A DNA stretch of 42,355 nt, from assembly GCA_963169875.1 (NCBI GenBank), contig CAUJEL010000116.1:1-42355 (forward strand), in the 5' to 3' direction. This document shows positions 9,223 through 17,902 of this stretch, piece by piece (positions within the stretch are counted from its first letter, which is position 1; each line of letters starts with the position of its first letter). Made by a program: the position numbers and the translations under genes. The stretch is from Candidatus Zhuqueibacterota bacterium (GTDB lineage: Bacteria > Zhuqueibacterota > Zhuqueibacteria > Residuimicrobiales > Residuimicrobiaceae). The notes below the pieces were generated by a model. That model saw only the letters and a program-made list of their open reading frames with translations. It was not told the origin of the DNA and made no database searches.

Positions 9223-9954
9223 TCATTGGATCATCCTGGATTGTTTGAGCCGCGCCACAGCGGTCTCAATCTCCTGCCGCCGTCCGGAGTGCGTTTGCGC
9301 ACCACAACCCTGTACTTCAAGTCGCTGCAGCGCCTGCTGGTAAGCTGCCAGCGCCTGACCGGTGTGATGGATGGCCTCAAAAGCACGGCCGAGATAAAAG
9401 TGTATCTCCCCGCAATCGTTCTGTTCCGGGTAATGGCGCAGGATCTTGTGACATTTGACGATGGTGTTGGTGTTAAAGGCATTCTCCAACAGTGTCGCGG
9501 CCCCATTGACTTCGGCACGCCAGCGGCGCGGGCGTTCTGCAGCGAGTGCAGTTTGAGCGGTTTTTTCTTCTCCGTGCACCGAGGTGATCTGGCCGAATCG
9601 TAACGGGGTTTTATCCTGCCGTTTTGGCAACTGTTCGATTTTTTGACTCACCAGCCACAAAAACATTTCCCGTTCGCTGAGGCGTTTGATATCGGATATA
9701 TCGAGAATAATATTGGCGCCGATGCGCAAGCGGCCGCCATCCTGCGTTTGAATGAGCACTTCACTATCTTCTGTGGTCAGAATGGTATCGAATGATTCCA
9801 GCGCCATGCCAACCTTCGCCTCCTGCCATGACTCGGACAGCCCAGGCCGCACCAGTACACAACCATGCTGCGACAAAATCCGGGCCGCAGGCTGCGCGAC
9901 AAGCTGTATGGCGAATACAAACAGAAGTAAAAAAACAACTCGCAGAATTTTCAT
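9223..9954 (-). CDS. FecR-domain periplasmic protein with helical C-terminus
   Basis: The start is the ATG at 9954 (MKILRVVF) behind GGAG; nine extra upstream codons to 9981 are unlikely. Of 243 residues, 1-20 form a signal peptide (AIQLVAQ). About 25-110 matches the FecR fold: a G..V.R......W..A..G..L...D.I.T...S...I...DG..L.IG..........I pattern. The C-terminal half (about 130-240) is helical and TPR-like (LGRAFEAIHHTGQALAAYQQAL). FecR domains outside iron signalling are common in envelope proteins encoded near CHASE2-domain sensors, as here. It may be a periplasmic binding partner for the CHASE2 protein or the two barrel proteins. The gene lies 33 bases after the transglutaminase-like gene, in the same operon. 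Confidence 0.82.
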   Translation of the reverse strand: MKILRVVFLLLFVFAIQLVAQPAARILSQHGCVLVRPGLSESWQEAKVGMALESFDTILTTEDSEVLIQTQDGGRLRIGANIILDISDIKRLSEREMFLWLVSQKIEQLPKRQDKTPLRFGQITSVHGEEKTAQTALAAERPRRWRAEVNGAATLLENAFNTNTIVKCHKILRHYPEQNDCGEIHFYLGRAFEAIHHTGQALAAYQQALQRLEVQGCGAQTHSGRRQEIETAVARLKQSRMIQ

Positions 9955-9987
9955 AAAAACACTCCGGGTTTCAGTCTGCAAAGACTG

Positions 9988-11571
9988 TTATTCGACATCG
10001 TGGATGGTCACCCATCCGTCGGCCAGTCCATTTCGCACAACCGCCTCGTTCAGGTACTGTGTGGCGCCCGACAACCAGGCATTTTCAAAACCGGTCTGCA
10101 GCAGCGTACATTCCAAAGGGATCCACAGCAACGACTCTCCGCGCTGATTTTCACGGATGACATAGCGCTTTTCGTTGGAGCTGATGGTCTCCGCCTGTTC
10201 CGGCGTCAGACCGGTCGAAAACAACAGGTAGAGATGCGCGGTGGATTTATCGGGATCCTTGACCTCGACGAACGCCGTGTGAATGCCGGCGCTCTCCAGG
10301 AAAGAAGCACACAACACCGTCAGATCGTCACAATCACCACCGCCGGATTGAAGTGTCTCCACGGGAGAGAGCACCCGCTCATCCTGATAGAAGGGGATAT
10401 TCGGATCATGGCGATAGCGCAACCCGTGCGCAGAGAGCTGATCAAAAAACGTCCTGGCAACATCCAGGGCATTGGTGCCAATGGAATCGTGGGATATCCA
10501 TGCCTGCATCTGCTGCATGATTTGCGCATCATCAGGAGTGACAAAGTACTTGAGCTTTTGCATATCGCCATCCCAGGCATTGCGATGATGGATGACCAGT
10601 TCAGCGCTCAGGGTCTTGCGCAGAGTATTGCCGGCGCGGCCTTCGACCATCAAGTCCAGTACAGCCGGTGCCCGGCCAGCGACCTTGAGCAGCTGCGGGC
10701 CAAAGATAACCGTGACCGGGATATCCCTGGTCTCATGGCGCTCGAGACGGATAAAACCGCTGTCCTTGTCCCTTGCCGTATATCCGTCGATGTGGCTGCG
10801 CACATTGACTTCGATGGGATAACCGGCGAGATTGCGGATGGTGACCAGAGCCAGGGGATAGGTATTATAGAATTGATAATAAGCCGGATAAAGATTCTCC
10901 ACAATAAGCCTGGTGCCCATGATCTGGTACATCTCCCGGCTTTTACCCCACATCACGGTCAAGCCGAGTCCGAATTCCGGGCCGCTATAGGCGCCTTTGC
11001 TTCGCCACTCCACAAAGTGATATTTGCCGTCGAACGTCAAAGCCAGCCAACTGGTGAAAAGAAGGTGTGAACCGGCGCAGACATAACCGCCATAGTTAAC
11101 CTGACTCGTTCCAGTCACCGTGACGTTGCCAGTTCGCTCCCGTTCCTGGACATCAAAATGACTCACCCAATAGGGTCCTGCACCGGCGCCGAGATAGGGT
11201 TGCAGGGAACCTCGAAGCCTGTCCGCGAAAGGATAGTGGCGTACGCCGAGGAGAATCGGCACCACCGCGGATACATCCGCATCACCTTCGTTTTCGGTCA
11301 AGAACTCGCTGTGGATGGTCGCCACCGAAGCGAGATCGAACTGCATGAACCAGTTGCGCTGAATGCGCGAATGATAGCTGAGCCAGAAACCGACGCCCGC
11401 CAGATCCACACTGCCGCCTGCGGGGGCTGTATCCAGATTGAAACGAAATGTCTGATCCGCCATGTTCCAGAAACTGAGCCGGAATCCGAGACCGTGGCTG
11501 CGGGAGATTCCCTGCGCATGCACATGCGTAGCCAAACCGGCGAGACAGATCAACAGTATAAATCGTTTCAT
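9988..11571 (-). CDS. Outer-membrane beta-barrel protein with transglutaminase-like domain
   Basis: Start at the ATG at 11571 (MKRFILL), behind AAGG with seven-base spacing; the in-frame extension to 11616 is a poor N-terminus. Of 527 residues, 1-19 are a signal peptide. About 25-210 is a small beta-barrel domain (LGFRLSFWN, LTFDGKYHFVEW, GLGLTVMWG) resembling the next protein upstream. About 215-330 is a beta-rich domain and about 340-500 a transglutaminase-like fold. C414 in GGGDCDDLTVLCASF and H446 in TAHLYLLF fit the Cys-His part of the triad; WIPLE marks the usual final strand. The Cys is in place, so it may be a protease or acyltransferase acting in the periplasm. A barrel fused to this domain is unusual. 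It is the second gene of the operon controlled from 12306-12321. Confidence 0.85.
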   Translation of the reverse strand: MKRFILLICLAGLATHVHAQGISRSHGLGFRLSFWNMADQTFRFNLDTAPAGGSVDLAGVGFWLSYHSRIQRNWFMQFDLASVATIHSEFLTENEGDADVSAVVPILLGVRHYPFADRLRGSLQPYLGAGAGPYWVSHFDVQERERTGNVTVTGTSQVNYGGYVCAGSHLLFTSWLALTFDGKYHFVEWRSKGAYSGPEFGLGLTVMWGKSREMYQIMGTRLIVENLYPAYYQFYNTYPLALVTIRNLAGYPIEVNVRSHIDGYTARDKDSGFIRLERHETRDIPVTVIFGPQLLKVAGRAPAVLDLMVEGRAGNTLRKTLSAELVIHHRNAWDGDMQKLKYFVTPDDAQIMQQMQAWISHDSIGTNALDVARTFFDQLSAHGLRYRHDPNIPFYQDERVLSPVETLQSGGGDCDDLTVLCASFLESAGIHTAFVEVKDPDKSTAHLYLLFSTGLTPEQAETISSNEKRYVIRENQRGESLLWIPLECTLLQTGFENAWLSGATQYLNEAVVRNGLADGWVTIHDVE

Positions 11572-11594
11572 AATCAGACCTTTGCAGTAAAACA

Positions 11595-12248
11595 TTACCG
11601 TTTGAAACGGCCCCACATGAATTGCAGGCCGATGCCGTATTCAAAATTGCTATAGTCATCATCCACATCAAAGCGCACAAAATGGTGCCGCGCATCGAAA
11701 TTGAGTGCCAGCCAGCTGGCCAGCTGATAATCCAACCCCGCCCCCAGGTACGCGCCCGGGTGTCCATCCCATTCGGTGGTCACTTTACTCTCGCCCCACG
11801 ATTCGTGGACAGAGGCCCTGGCGATGATATAGGGTCCGGTTCCGGCCGCGAGATAAGGGCGCGCCACACTGGCGCTGGCAAGCGGCAGCAGAACAAAACG
11901 AATGCCGATCGTCATGGGAATGATGGCACTGAAATCAAAATCGTCATCGTTGTACCAGCGGTTGACGCCGCGCACGGATCCGACGCTGCCAAAATTCAAC
12001 TCGAGAATCAGCCGCTCGGATGCGCGCGAGAGCAGATAGAGATGGCCGCCAGCGCCGCCGATGTCCACCCAGTCTTCTCCGTGGCATGAATGCGCCACGA
12101 CCCGGTTCTGCACCCCGGGCATCGCCCAATAGCTGCTGCGCAGGCCGATGCCCGCCGAGCGGATGAGCTCAGAGGCCCTGATCGTTGGTGCGGCTGAAAA
12201 CAGCCAGATGCTGAATATGGCTACGCACCATTTACCGCCTTGTTTCAT
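11595..12248 (-). CDS. Outer-membrane beta-barrel protein, first gene of putative sigma-54 operon
   Basis: A 217-residue protein with a signal peptide (about 1-26, ending RASE) and alternating strands that close on LQFMWG, a typical barrel end. It shares patterns with the barrel part of the next protein (IGLRSSYWAMPG versus LGFRLSFWNMAD; LNFDARHHFV versus LTFDGKYHFV), so the two probably arose by duplication. Two ATG codons are adjacent; the second (12248) has the better seven-base spacing to GGAGG. The gene is the first after a sigma-54-like promoter and ends 23 bases before the barrel-transglutaminase gene. Function unknown: a pore, or a structural envelope protein sensed or replaced under stress. 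Confidence 0.82.
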   Translation of the reverse strand: MKQGGKWCVAIFSIWLFSAAPTIRASELIRSAGIGLRSSYWAMPGVQNRVVAHSCHGEDWVDIGGAGGHLYLLSRASERLILELNFGSVGSVRGVNRWYNDDDFDFSAIIPMTIGIRFVLLPLASASVARPYLAAGTGPYIIARASVHESWGESKVTTEWDGHPGAYLGAGLDYQLASWLALNFDARHHFVRFDVDDDYSNFEYGIGLQFMWGRFKR

Positions 12249-12305
12249 CATATATCCTCCATGTTAGAATTCAGCGTGACGCAATGCCACGCTGCTGGAG
12301 GATAG

Positions 12306-12321
12306 ACAATAAACATGCCAA
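12306..12321 (-). promoter_or_regulatory. Putative sigma-54 promoter of the barrel/transglutaminase/FecR/DUF4097 operon
   Basis: Read leftwards the sequence is TTGGCATGTTTATTGT. The sigma-54 consensus is TTGGCACG-N4-TTGC: the -24 GG is present, spacing is exact, and the -12 element has GT instead of GC. The site lies about 60 bases before the start of the first barrel gene. The gene just upstream encodes a sigma-54 activator, which supports the call. Confidence 0.6.
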
Positions 12322-12414
12322 TCTTGCCGCATCAATTTTAATATTGTTTTTATTATTTTTATCTCAATAACCGCCACCTGTCTCAAGTGCCTTGAAGCGC
12401 GGAAAAATCGTAAT

Positions 12415-12431
12415 TGCGGAAATATTCCGCA
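12415..12431. promoter_or_regulatory. Perfect palindrome, candidate enhancer for the sigma-54 activator
   Basis: TGCGGAA-ATA-TTCCGCA is a perfect 7-3-7 inverted repeat about 100 bases upstream of the putative sigma-54 promoter, the usual place for an activator dimer site. A further half-site, GCGGAA, lies at 12399-12404. It falls between the activator gene and its presumed target operon. Binding by the adjacent activator is inferred. Confidence 0.5.
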
Positions 12432-12454
12432 GATCGATCGGCTGCAATATGAGG

Positions 12455-15043
12455 TCAGCGAATTTCATCGAGATGCTGTATCACCAGCTGCAAAGCAGCA
12501 TGATACTTCCGGGGCAAGCCCTTGCAGGGGAGCGATACGGAGGCCATGGTGTGCGTCTTTAAATTATCGACATAAGCCTGGAGTTTTTTGCGAACGCGCA
12601 TGACGGTTTCACTTTTTCCGGTACCAGCCAGGGCGCGGGCCGCGTCCTGAACAGAATATTTCTCAGCAACGAGGTATTCAAAGCATAGTCCGCGAAAATA
12701 TTCGGTGACAGTGCCGCGATCGCGTCCCCCCAGAGCCAGAGCGGTTTGGGCGATGGCCGTATGAGAAAATTCCAGGGTGCGCAATGAATGCAGTATCTGC
12801 TCTTCCAGGGAGAGGTAAACAGATGAATCCCTCTTTATTGCGAGCAGATTCCCGGGCAGATCCTCTTTTTCGATGAGGTCGCGGTTGCGGCCGCGTGCCA
12901 TCAATACCGCCCTGCGCAGGACATTATCCAGTTCACGGATATTACCAGGCCATGAATAATCCATAAGAATGATCAGCGCCTCTTCAGACAGGTTCATCGG
13001 CCGTTCTGAGTCAAGTTGAGTGAGAAAATGGCGGGCCAAAACCGTAATATCCATGGAGCGCTCGCGCAACGCGGGCAACGCGATGGTCATGCCGTTGAGG
13101 CGATAAAACAGATCCATGCGGAATTTTTCCTCCTCCACAAGCTGCTTCAAGTCGCGGTTGCTGGCGGCGATGATACGGACATCCACAGAAAAGGGCGTCT
13201 CGCCGCCCAATCGCTGAACCACCTTGTCCTGCAGGACCCGCAGCAGTTTGGCCTGAAATGCGGGCGACGTTTCGCTGATTTCATCCAGGAACAGCGTTCC
13301 GGTGTCAGCCAGTTCGAACAGGCCACGCCGCCGGGCGATCGCCCCGGTAAAGCTCCCCTTCTCATGGCCAAACAGCTCACTCTCCAGCAAGGTTTCCGCA
13401 AGCGCACCGCAGTTGACGGCCAGAAAGGGCGCTGCACTGCGCTTCCCGGCGCGATGAATGGCGCGCGCAACCATCTCCTTGCCAGTGCCGGTCTCTCCCT
13501 CAATGATCACGGAAATGTCCGATGGAGAGAGCAATTCAATGGTGTGCAGGACATCCGCCATGGGACTGTTGCTGCTGTAGACGATATCGTATTTTGATTC
13601 TTGCCGTTGCGAACCGGGCTGAAGTGCCGCCTGCAAATCTTCCAGACGGTTTTTCATCTCGGCAACAGCCCGCTCTTTTTCCAGCAAACGCTGTAGCGCC
13701 GGATCATCCGCAGACGCCGTATCGTCAAGCAGCCGGGATTGCAAGCTGTCGAGTTGACGTTGTGCTTCCTGCAAAGCTGCCGCTTTCACGCGGATTTCTT
13801 CCTGAAGGCATGCGTGTAATTCTTCCGTCCTGGCGCGCTGCAGCCCGGTCTTGTGGATGAGCAAAACAGAGCCTGACAGCACCATGGCGGCAAGCGGCGA
13901 AAAGAGCGGCCATATCCAGTGCCATTGGAACAGCACCTGCCCCAGCAGGACGGAGAGCAGAAGCGCGGCGATGAAGATCACTGCGCCGTGAAATGCAGAA
14001 AAACGCTGAAGGCAGAAAACCAAAGACAGGCAGAATAACACCAGGAGCAGCACCTGCAGCCACCGGGGCAATGGAACAAGTTCGCTGCCCTGCAACAGAT
14101 TGTCGACCGCGGTTAATTGCAGCAGTGCGGCCGGGAGCACAGGATTCAAGGCGGTGGTTTTGCTGACGGCAACGCCTGGCGCGGTGACGCCCACGAAGAC
14201 GATGCGGTTTTTGAGATCCAGGTTTTCGGGATGTTCGCGCAGTTGTTGCAGGGCCGCGACGAACCCCAGCCGTTGCAGGCGGCGGCCGCCAAAGTGGTTG
14301 AGTCGAAGCTGTCCCTTGGCATCGAGTGCGATGGCATGGCGGTTTCCATCGTCATCCTCGAAAACAAGCAGGCCGGGCTGAAGAAGGAAAGGATGGCCTC
14401 CCCAGTACTGCCGTGCAACTTCCGCGGCTAAAGACAATCGCATGGAATCCAGATCCATCGCCACCAGTGGCAGCCGCGACAGGGCGCTGCTGGCCGGCAC
14501 ATTGCTGAATCCGCAACCGCTCACTCTTTCGAGCAAGGCCGGGTGAGGCCATCCAGGGTCATCACCGGTAAAATAACCATTCGGATGCGAAGGCGGCGTG
14601 AATCGCGCAAAGGCCATGGGTAACATAACCGGTGTGCTGGTTTCGAGGTATTCGGCAAAGAGCCGGTCATATTCAGGATAATCGGGGCGTGGCTGTTCCA
14701 TGAGGATATCAAAGACCACGAGACGCGGCTGGTGACTGGAAAGGGCGTAAAGAAAATAGCCATAGTAATCGCGCGTGATCGGCCATCCACCCAGATCGCG
14801 GATATCCTCAGCGGAGATGTCGACAAACAAAAGGCGATCATCCAGCGTCCTTTCCCCGCGCACGCGCGCATAAAGTGCGGCACTCGCGTCCTCGGAAGCC
14901 GATTGCCAGGTATCCGGCCCGTATAGCGAGAGTGCGAAAACCAGGGTGATGAGTGCTGCGAGTTGCGGACCTGCTTTCATGCGTAGCGTCGGGCGCAGCT
15001 GGCCAACAGCCCAAGAAGTAACAGAGAGCAAACAGGACTGCAT
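12455..15043 (-). CDS. CHASE2-domain sensor fused to sigma-54 activator (AAA+)
   Basis: Of 862 residues, a first membrane segment (about 27-42) leads into an extracytoplasmic CHASE2 domain (about 45-320: LLFVDISAEDIRDLGGWPITR, VVFDILMEQPRPD, NRIVFVGVTAPG). Three membrane helices follow (about 327-346, 352-371, 378-397), then a coiled coil (400-478). The AAA+ domain covers about 485-715: Walker A GETGTGKE 516-523, the sigma-54 loop GSFTGA 563-568 (GAFTGA in most), Walker B LFLDE 584-588, and WPGNIREL near 708. The C-terminus (about 758-835) has helices that could be a helix-turn-helix. It should hydrolyse ATP to open sigma-54 promoters in response to an envelope signal. Most such activators are soluble; a membrane CHASE2 sensor fused directly to one is less usual. 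The start at 15043 has GAGGA before it. Confidence 0.9.
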   Translation of the reverse strand: MQSCLLSVTSWAVGQLRPTLRMKAGPQLAALITLVFALSLYGPDTWQSASEDASAALYARVRGERTLDDRLLFVDISAEDIRDLGGWPITRDYYGYFLYALSSHQPRLVVFDILMEQPRPDYPEYDRLFAEYLETSTPVMLPMAFARFTPPSHPNGYFTGDDPGWPHPALLERVSGCGFSNVPASSALSRLPLVAMDLDSMRLSLAAEVARQYWGGHPFLLQPGLLVFEDDDGNRHAIALDAKGQLRLNHFGGRRLQRLGFVAALQQLREHPENLDLKNRIVFVGVTAPGVAVSKTTALNPVLPAALLQLTAVDNLLQGSELVPLPRWLQVLLLVLFCLSLVFCLQRFSAFHGAVIFIAALLLSVLLGQVLFQWHWIWPLFSPLAAMVLSGSVLLIHKTGLQRARTEELHACLQEEIRVKAAALQEAQRQLDSLQSRLLDDTASADDPALQRLLEKERAVAEMKNRLEDLQAALQPGSQRQESKYDIVYSSNSPMADVLHTIELLSPSDISVIIEGETGTGKEMVARAIHRAGKRSAAPFLAVNCGALAETLLESELFGHEKGSFTGAIARRRGLFELADTGTLFLDEISETSPAFQAKLLRVLQDKVVQRLGGETPFSVDVRIIAASNRDLKQLVEEEKFRMDLFYRLNGMTIALPALRERSMDITVLARHFLTQLDSERPMNLSEEALIILMDYSWPGNIRELDNVLRRAVLMARGRNRDLIEKEDLPGNLLAIKRDSSVYLSLEEQILHSLRTLEFSHTAIAQTALALGGRDRGTVTEYFRGLCFEYLVAEKYSVQDAARALAGTGKSETVMRVRKKLQAYVDNLKTHTMASVSLPCKGLPRKYHAALQLVIQHLDEIR

Positions 15044-15468
15044 TGGGGTCCTCGGTCAATAAAATAACTGCTTATTTTAAAGATAGCCAATTAATACATA
15101 AAAGCAAGACTTTTCAGAGTCCTGGTGGATATGCCGGGTTAAATCATAGTGGCTAACCTGTCATGGGATGCCATCGATCGAGCGACTCTCCTGTGGAACG
15201 GCTCCGGCGAGTTGACACAAAATGATTACATAGGGTAATATAATTATGACATTTTTTTTCATATAGAAATTAGCAAGCTTCATTACGCTATATCAATATT
15301 TTTTAAAATTGTTAATTATGAAGTTATGAACAAGAATAATGTCGCAAAAGGATCAGGACGGTACAAAAATTGCAGAATGACTAAAGGTGCTCGATTCCAA
15401 TAAAATCACCGGAAGACTTGTTATCTAATGTGTGCAGTAGTTATTGAACTCTAACAAAGGAGCTAATG
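15044..15468. other. AT-rich divergent intergenic region
   Basis: This region separates the leftward CHASE2 gene from the rightward S74 gene and must hold both promoters. It is clearly more AT-rich than its surroundings from about 15205. A candidate rightward promoter is listed separately at 15212-15241. A weak leftward candidate is TTGCTT with TATCTT and a 16-base spacer close to the CHASE2 start. No gene is visible. Confidence 0.5.
15212..15241 (+). promoter_or_regulatory. Candidate promoter for the S74-domain gene
   Basis: A perfect TTGACA (15212-15217) and TAATAT (15236-15241) are 18 bases apart. The site lies about 225 bases before the S74 gene, so a long leader would follow. The match is to the general sigma-70 consensus; the preferences of this lineage are unknown. 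Confidence 0.35.
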
Positions 15469-17085
15469 ATGGATCGAATTTACAGCAGACTTCTTTCCGG
15501 CTCAAGCAAAATGTTCGCTCTCTGTTTCCTATTTGTTGCCGTGACCGCTTCTTTTGCCCAGATGCAGGTCAAGAATTCTCCGGGCACAGAAGTGTTCATG
15601 CAGGTGAGTCCGAATGGAAATGTCGGCGTCGGTACCACACTGACACCCAACAAGACCAATATTGCGGGCAATCTGGCCATCGGTGCCACTTTTTCAGCTT
15701 TGGCAGCACCCGCCAATGGCTTGACCGTCCAGGGAAACGTCGGCGTTGGCTTGACAGCGCCGGATGCCAAGGTGCGCATTGAAGGGACGTCTCTGGCAGC
15801 CTTGCCCATGCGCAGCTACATTTCTCATGCTGCTTTGGTTGCGAGCGATCAGGACATGCCGCAGAATACCGATGACAAGAGCAACATCATCTTCAGCGCC
15901 AATCTAATAAAGACCACTGCGCGAACCGTTGACGGCAACGCTCATCGCATCGCAATCCAGGGTGCCCTGACCCTGACACCTGGCCATGATGCACTTCAAG
16001 TCAGCGGGGGCTCCCTGGGCTATCAATCCGATTATCTGGGACTCATCGCCGGCACTGTCGGCAGCATTCAAGACGACGCAGCCGGGCAATTTCCGGCGGG
16101 TTATATCAGAACAGCAGGACTTTTCAGCAGTGCGCAAATTTCCGATGACGACTATGCCCTGAGAGTCACCGGTGGCGCGAAAAGCTATTTCAGCCATGCC
16201 ATTGGTATTGGAACCACCTATCCCACCGCCAATCTCACAGTTGTGGGCCATGCCGGGGTTTTTGATTTTCCGGATGGCGGTTGGTACGGAGGCAGCTTGC
16301 GCAATCGAGCTGGTATCCGTGTCGATATAATGGATGCAACCAATGACAGGGGGGTAATGGGCGTTTCAGCGGCTGTCATCCCGCCAGGAGATGCAAGCGC
16401 GACTTCGATTCACATAGGTACGCAGGGGCGTTTGCTCAATGGTTCCGGAACAGCGACCCTGGCGAGTGGAGATTTGGGCGCTGGGGCGGTCCATAACGAT
16501 CATATGGATGTATGGGGTGTATCTGGAAGAATTGATGCCAAAGGTATTATGGATCTCTACCCGTCAACGCTGGGATATATAGCGTCAAGCTATGGCCTGG
16601 TCGACAGAAATGGGGTCAGTGACGGCGGCCCATATCCAAAAGCATTCGCGGGCTTTTTCGATGGCGCAAAAAGCTATTTTGGCGGCTCTGTCGGCATAGG
16701 CGCCACAAATCCGGGCGCATATATGTTATTTGTGCAGGGTGATGGCTATGCCAGCGGCCAGTTCATCAGCGGATCTGATGAACGCTTCAAAAAAGACATC
16801 AAACCACTGGATAATGTTCTGGAGCGTATCGACCGCCTCCAGGGGGTCTCTTTCAATTGGCGGCAGGAGGCATTCTCCGAGCGGAATTTTAACGGCCGCA
16901 CTCAGATCGGTGTGATTGCACAGCAGTTGGAAAAAGAATTCCCGGAACTGGTAACCACCGATCAGGCGGGCTACAAGGGCGTGGCCTATGATAGAATTGG
17001 TGTCATTCTTCTTGAAGCGGTCAAAGAACTGCGCAAGGAAAATCAGGAAATGCAAAAAAAGATGCGGGCTGCTGGCATTGAGTGA
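15469..17085 (+). CDS. Secreted protein with C-terminal S74 intramolecular chaperone (self-cleaving)
   Basis: I prefer the second of two adjacent ATGs (15469), six bases after AAGGAG; 538 residues. A signal peptide ends near residue 31 (VTASFAQ). The middle is glycine-rich with recurring GNVGVGTTLTP, GVGLTAPDAKV, GIGTTYPTANL and GIGATNPGAYM units, each a beta-structured fibre-like motif. From about 435 to the end is a peptidase S74 domain: SDERFKKDI ... GVIAQQLEKEFPELV ... GVAYDRIGVILLEAVKEL, ending in a coiled coil. S436 and K441 match the Ser-Lys pair used for autocleavage, so the last 100 or so residues should be cut off after trimer folding. S74 domains are best known from phage tail fibres; here there are no phage genes and there is a signal peptide, so a bacterial surface fibre is likely. 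Confidence 0.88.
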   Translation: MDRIYSRLLSGSSKMFALCFLFVAVTASFAQMQVKNSPGTEVFMQVSPNGNVGVGTTLTPNKTNIAGNLAIGATFSALAAPANGLTVQGNVGVGLTAPDAKVRIEGTSLAALPMRSYISHAALVASDQDMPQNTDDKSNIIFSANLIKTTARTVDGNAHRIAIQGALTLTPGHDALQVSGGSLGYQSDYLGLIAGTVGSIQDDAAGQFPAGYIRTAGLFSSAQISDDDYALRVTGGAKSYFSHAIGIGTTYPTANLTVVGHAGVFDFPDGGWYGGSLRNRAGIRVDIMDATNDRGVMGVSAAVIPPGDASATSIHIGTQGRLLNGSGTATLASGDLGAGAVHNDHMDVWGVSGRIDAKGIMDLYPSTLGYIASSYGLVDRNGVSDGGPYPKAFAGFFDGAKSYFGGSVGIGATNPGAYMLFVQGDGYASGQFISGSDERFKKDIKPLDNVLERIDRLQGVSFNWRQEAFSERNFNGRTQIGVIAQQLEKEFPELVTTDQAGYKGVAYDRIGVILLEAVKELRKENQEMQKKMRAAGIE

Positions 17086-17185
17086 TTATTGCTGCGCAGC
17101 TTTTGCCACTTATGGCAAACTTAAAAATCAAAGTGCAGAAAAGAATACGCGCGAGTTTTCGCCCATTATTGCAACCATTAAAATC

Positions 17186-17207
17186 AGGGTGCGCTGAGGC
17201 GCACCCT
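17186..17207 (-). terminator. Terminator at the end of the two-component operon
   Basis: A perfect 9-base-pair stem, AGGGTGCGC/GCGCACCCT, with loop TGAG overlaps the response-regulator stop codon. Leftwards it is followed by GATTTTAA. It also lies downstream of the convergent S74 gene and could stop transcripts from both sides. Confidence 0.65.
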
Positions 17208-17889
17208 AGATCACATATTTATAGCCGATCCCGTGTACGGTTAATATATGACGCGGATGATCCGGATCGGTTTCGATCTTTTTGCGCAATTTGAGGATAT
17301 GATTGTCAATGGTGCGGCTGGTGGGCGCCGCATCATATCCCCAGACATCCTCCAGCAGCTGGTCGCGGCTGATGGTCTGACCGGCGTGCTCGTACAGATA
17401 CTTCACAATTTCAAATTCTTTGTGCGTCATCTCCACTTCGCCTTGCTGATCCCGCGCCGTGTAGTGGGCAAAATTGATTTCCAGACAGCCTATGTGCACG
17501 CTTTCCGCCGCGGAGGCGGCGCCGGCCGGCGAACGGCGCAGCACCGCCTTGACCCGCGCCAGCAATTCCCGCACGCTGAAGGGCTTGGTGATATAATCAT
17601 CCGCGCCCAGCTCCAGGCCGAGCACCTTGTCGATCTCCTGCCCGCGCGCTGTCAACATGATAATCGGCGTTTTAACGCCCCTGGCGCGAAGGTCGCGGCA
17701 AATGTCCAACCCCGATTTTTTCGGCAACATGACATCGAGCAGGATCAGCTGAAATTCCGGCGACAGGGCCATCTCCATGCCGGATTCGCCGTCAGCAGCC
17801 AACACCACTTCATGACCGTCAAACTCGAAATTATCTTTCAAGCCTTCGGCCATGTCGCGTTCATCTTCGACAATCAATATTTTTGCCAT
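17206..17889 (-). CDS. OmpR/PhoB-family response regulator
   Basis: The start is the ATG at 17889 (MAKILIVEDE) behind GAGGA; 227 residues. The receiver domain (1-120) has the acidic pair E8-D9, phosphoacceptor D52 in LLDVMLP, the switch Thr in MLTARG and the Lys in TKPFSV. The winged-helix DNA-binding domain (about 130-227) has MTHKEFEIVKYL and RTIDNHILKLRKKIE. It should be phosphorylated by the kinase encoded 13 bases upstream and then bind promoter DNA. Targets are unknown; the co-transcribed amidohydrolase is one candidate. Confidence 0.93.
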   Translation of the reverse strand: MAKILIVEDERDMAEGLKDNFEFDGHEVVLAADGESGMEMALSPEFQLILLDVMLPKKSGLDICRDLRARGVKTPIIMLTARGQEIDKVLGLELGADDYITKPFSVRELLARVKAVLRRSPAGAASAAESVHIGCLEINFAHYTARDQQGEVEMTHKEFEIVKYLYEHAGQTISRDQLLEDVWGYDAAPTSRTIDNHILKLRKKIETDPDHPRHILTVHGIGYKYVI

Positions 17890-17902
17890 ATCATCCTCAG
17901 AT

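Noticed and set aside
10000-11070. A 356-codon open frame on the plus strand
   Set aside because: Antisense to the barrel-transglutaminase gene, without ribosome site or family motifs.
15469-17085. Prophage remnant, suggested by the S74 domain
   Set aside because: No capsid, tail, lysis or integrase gene nearby, and the protein has a signal peptide.
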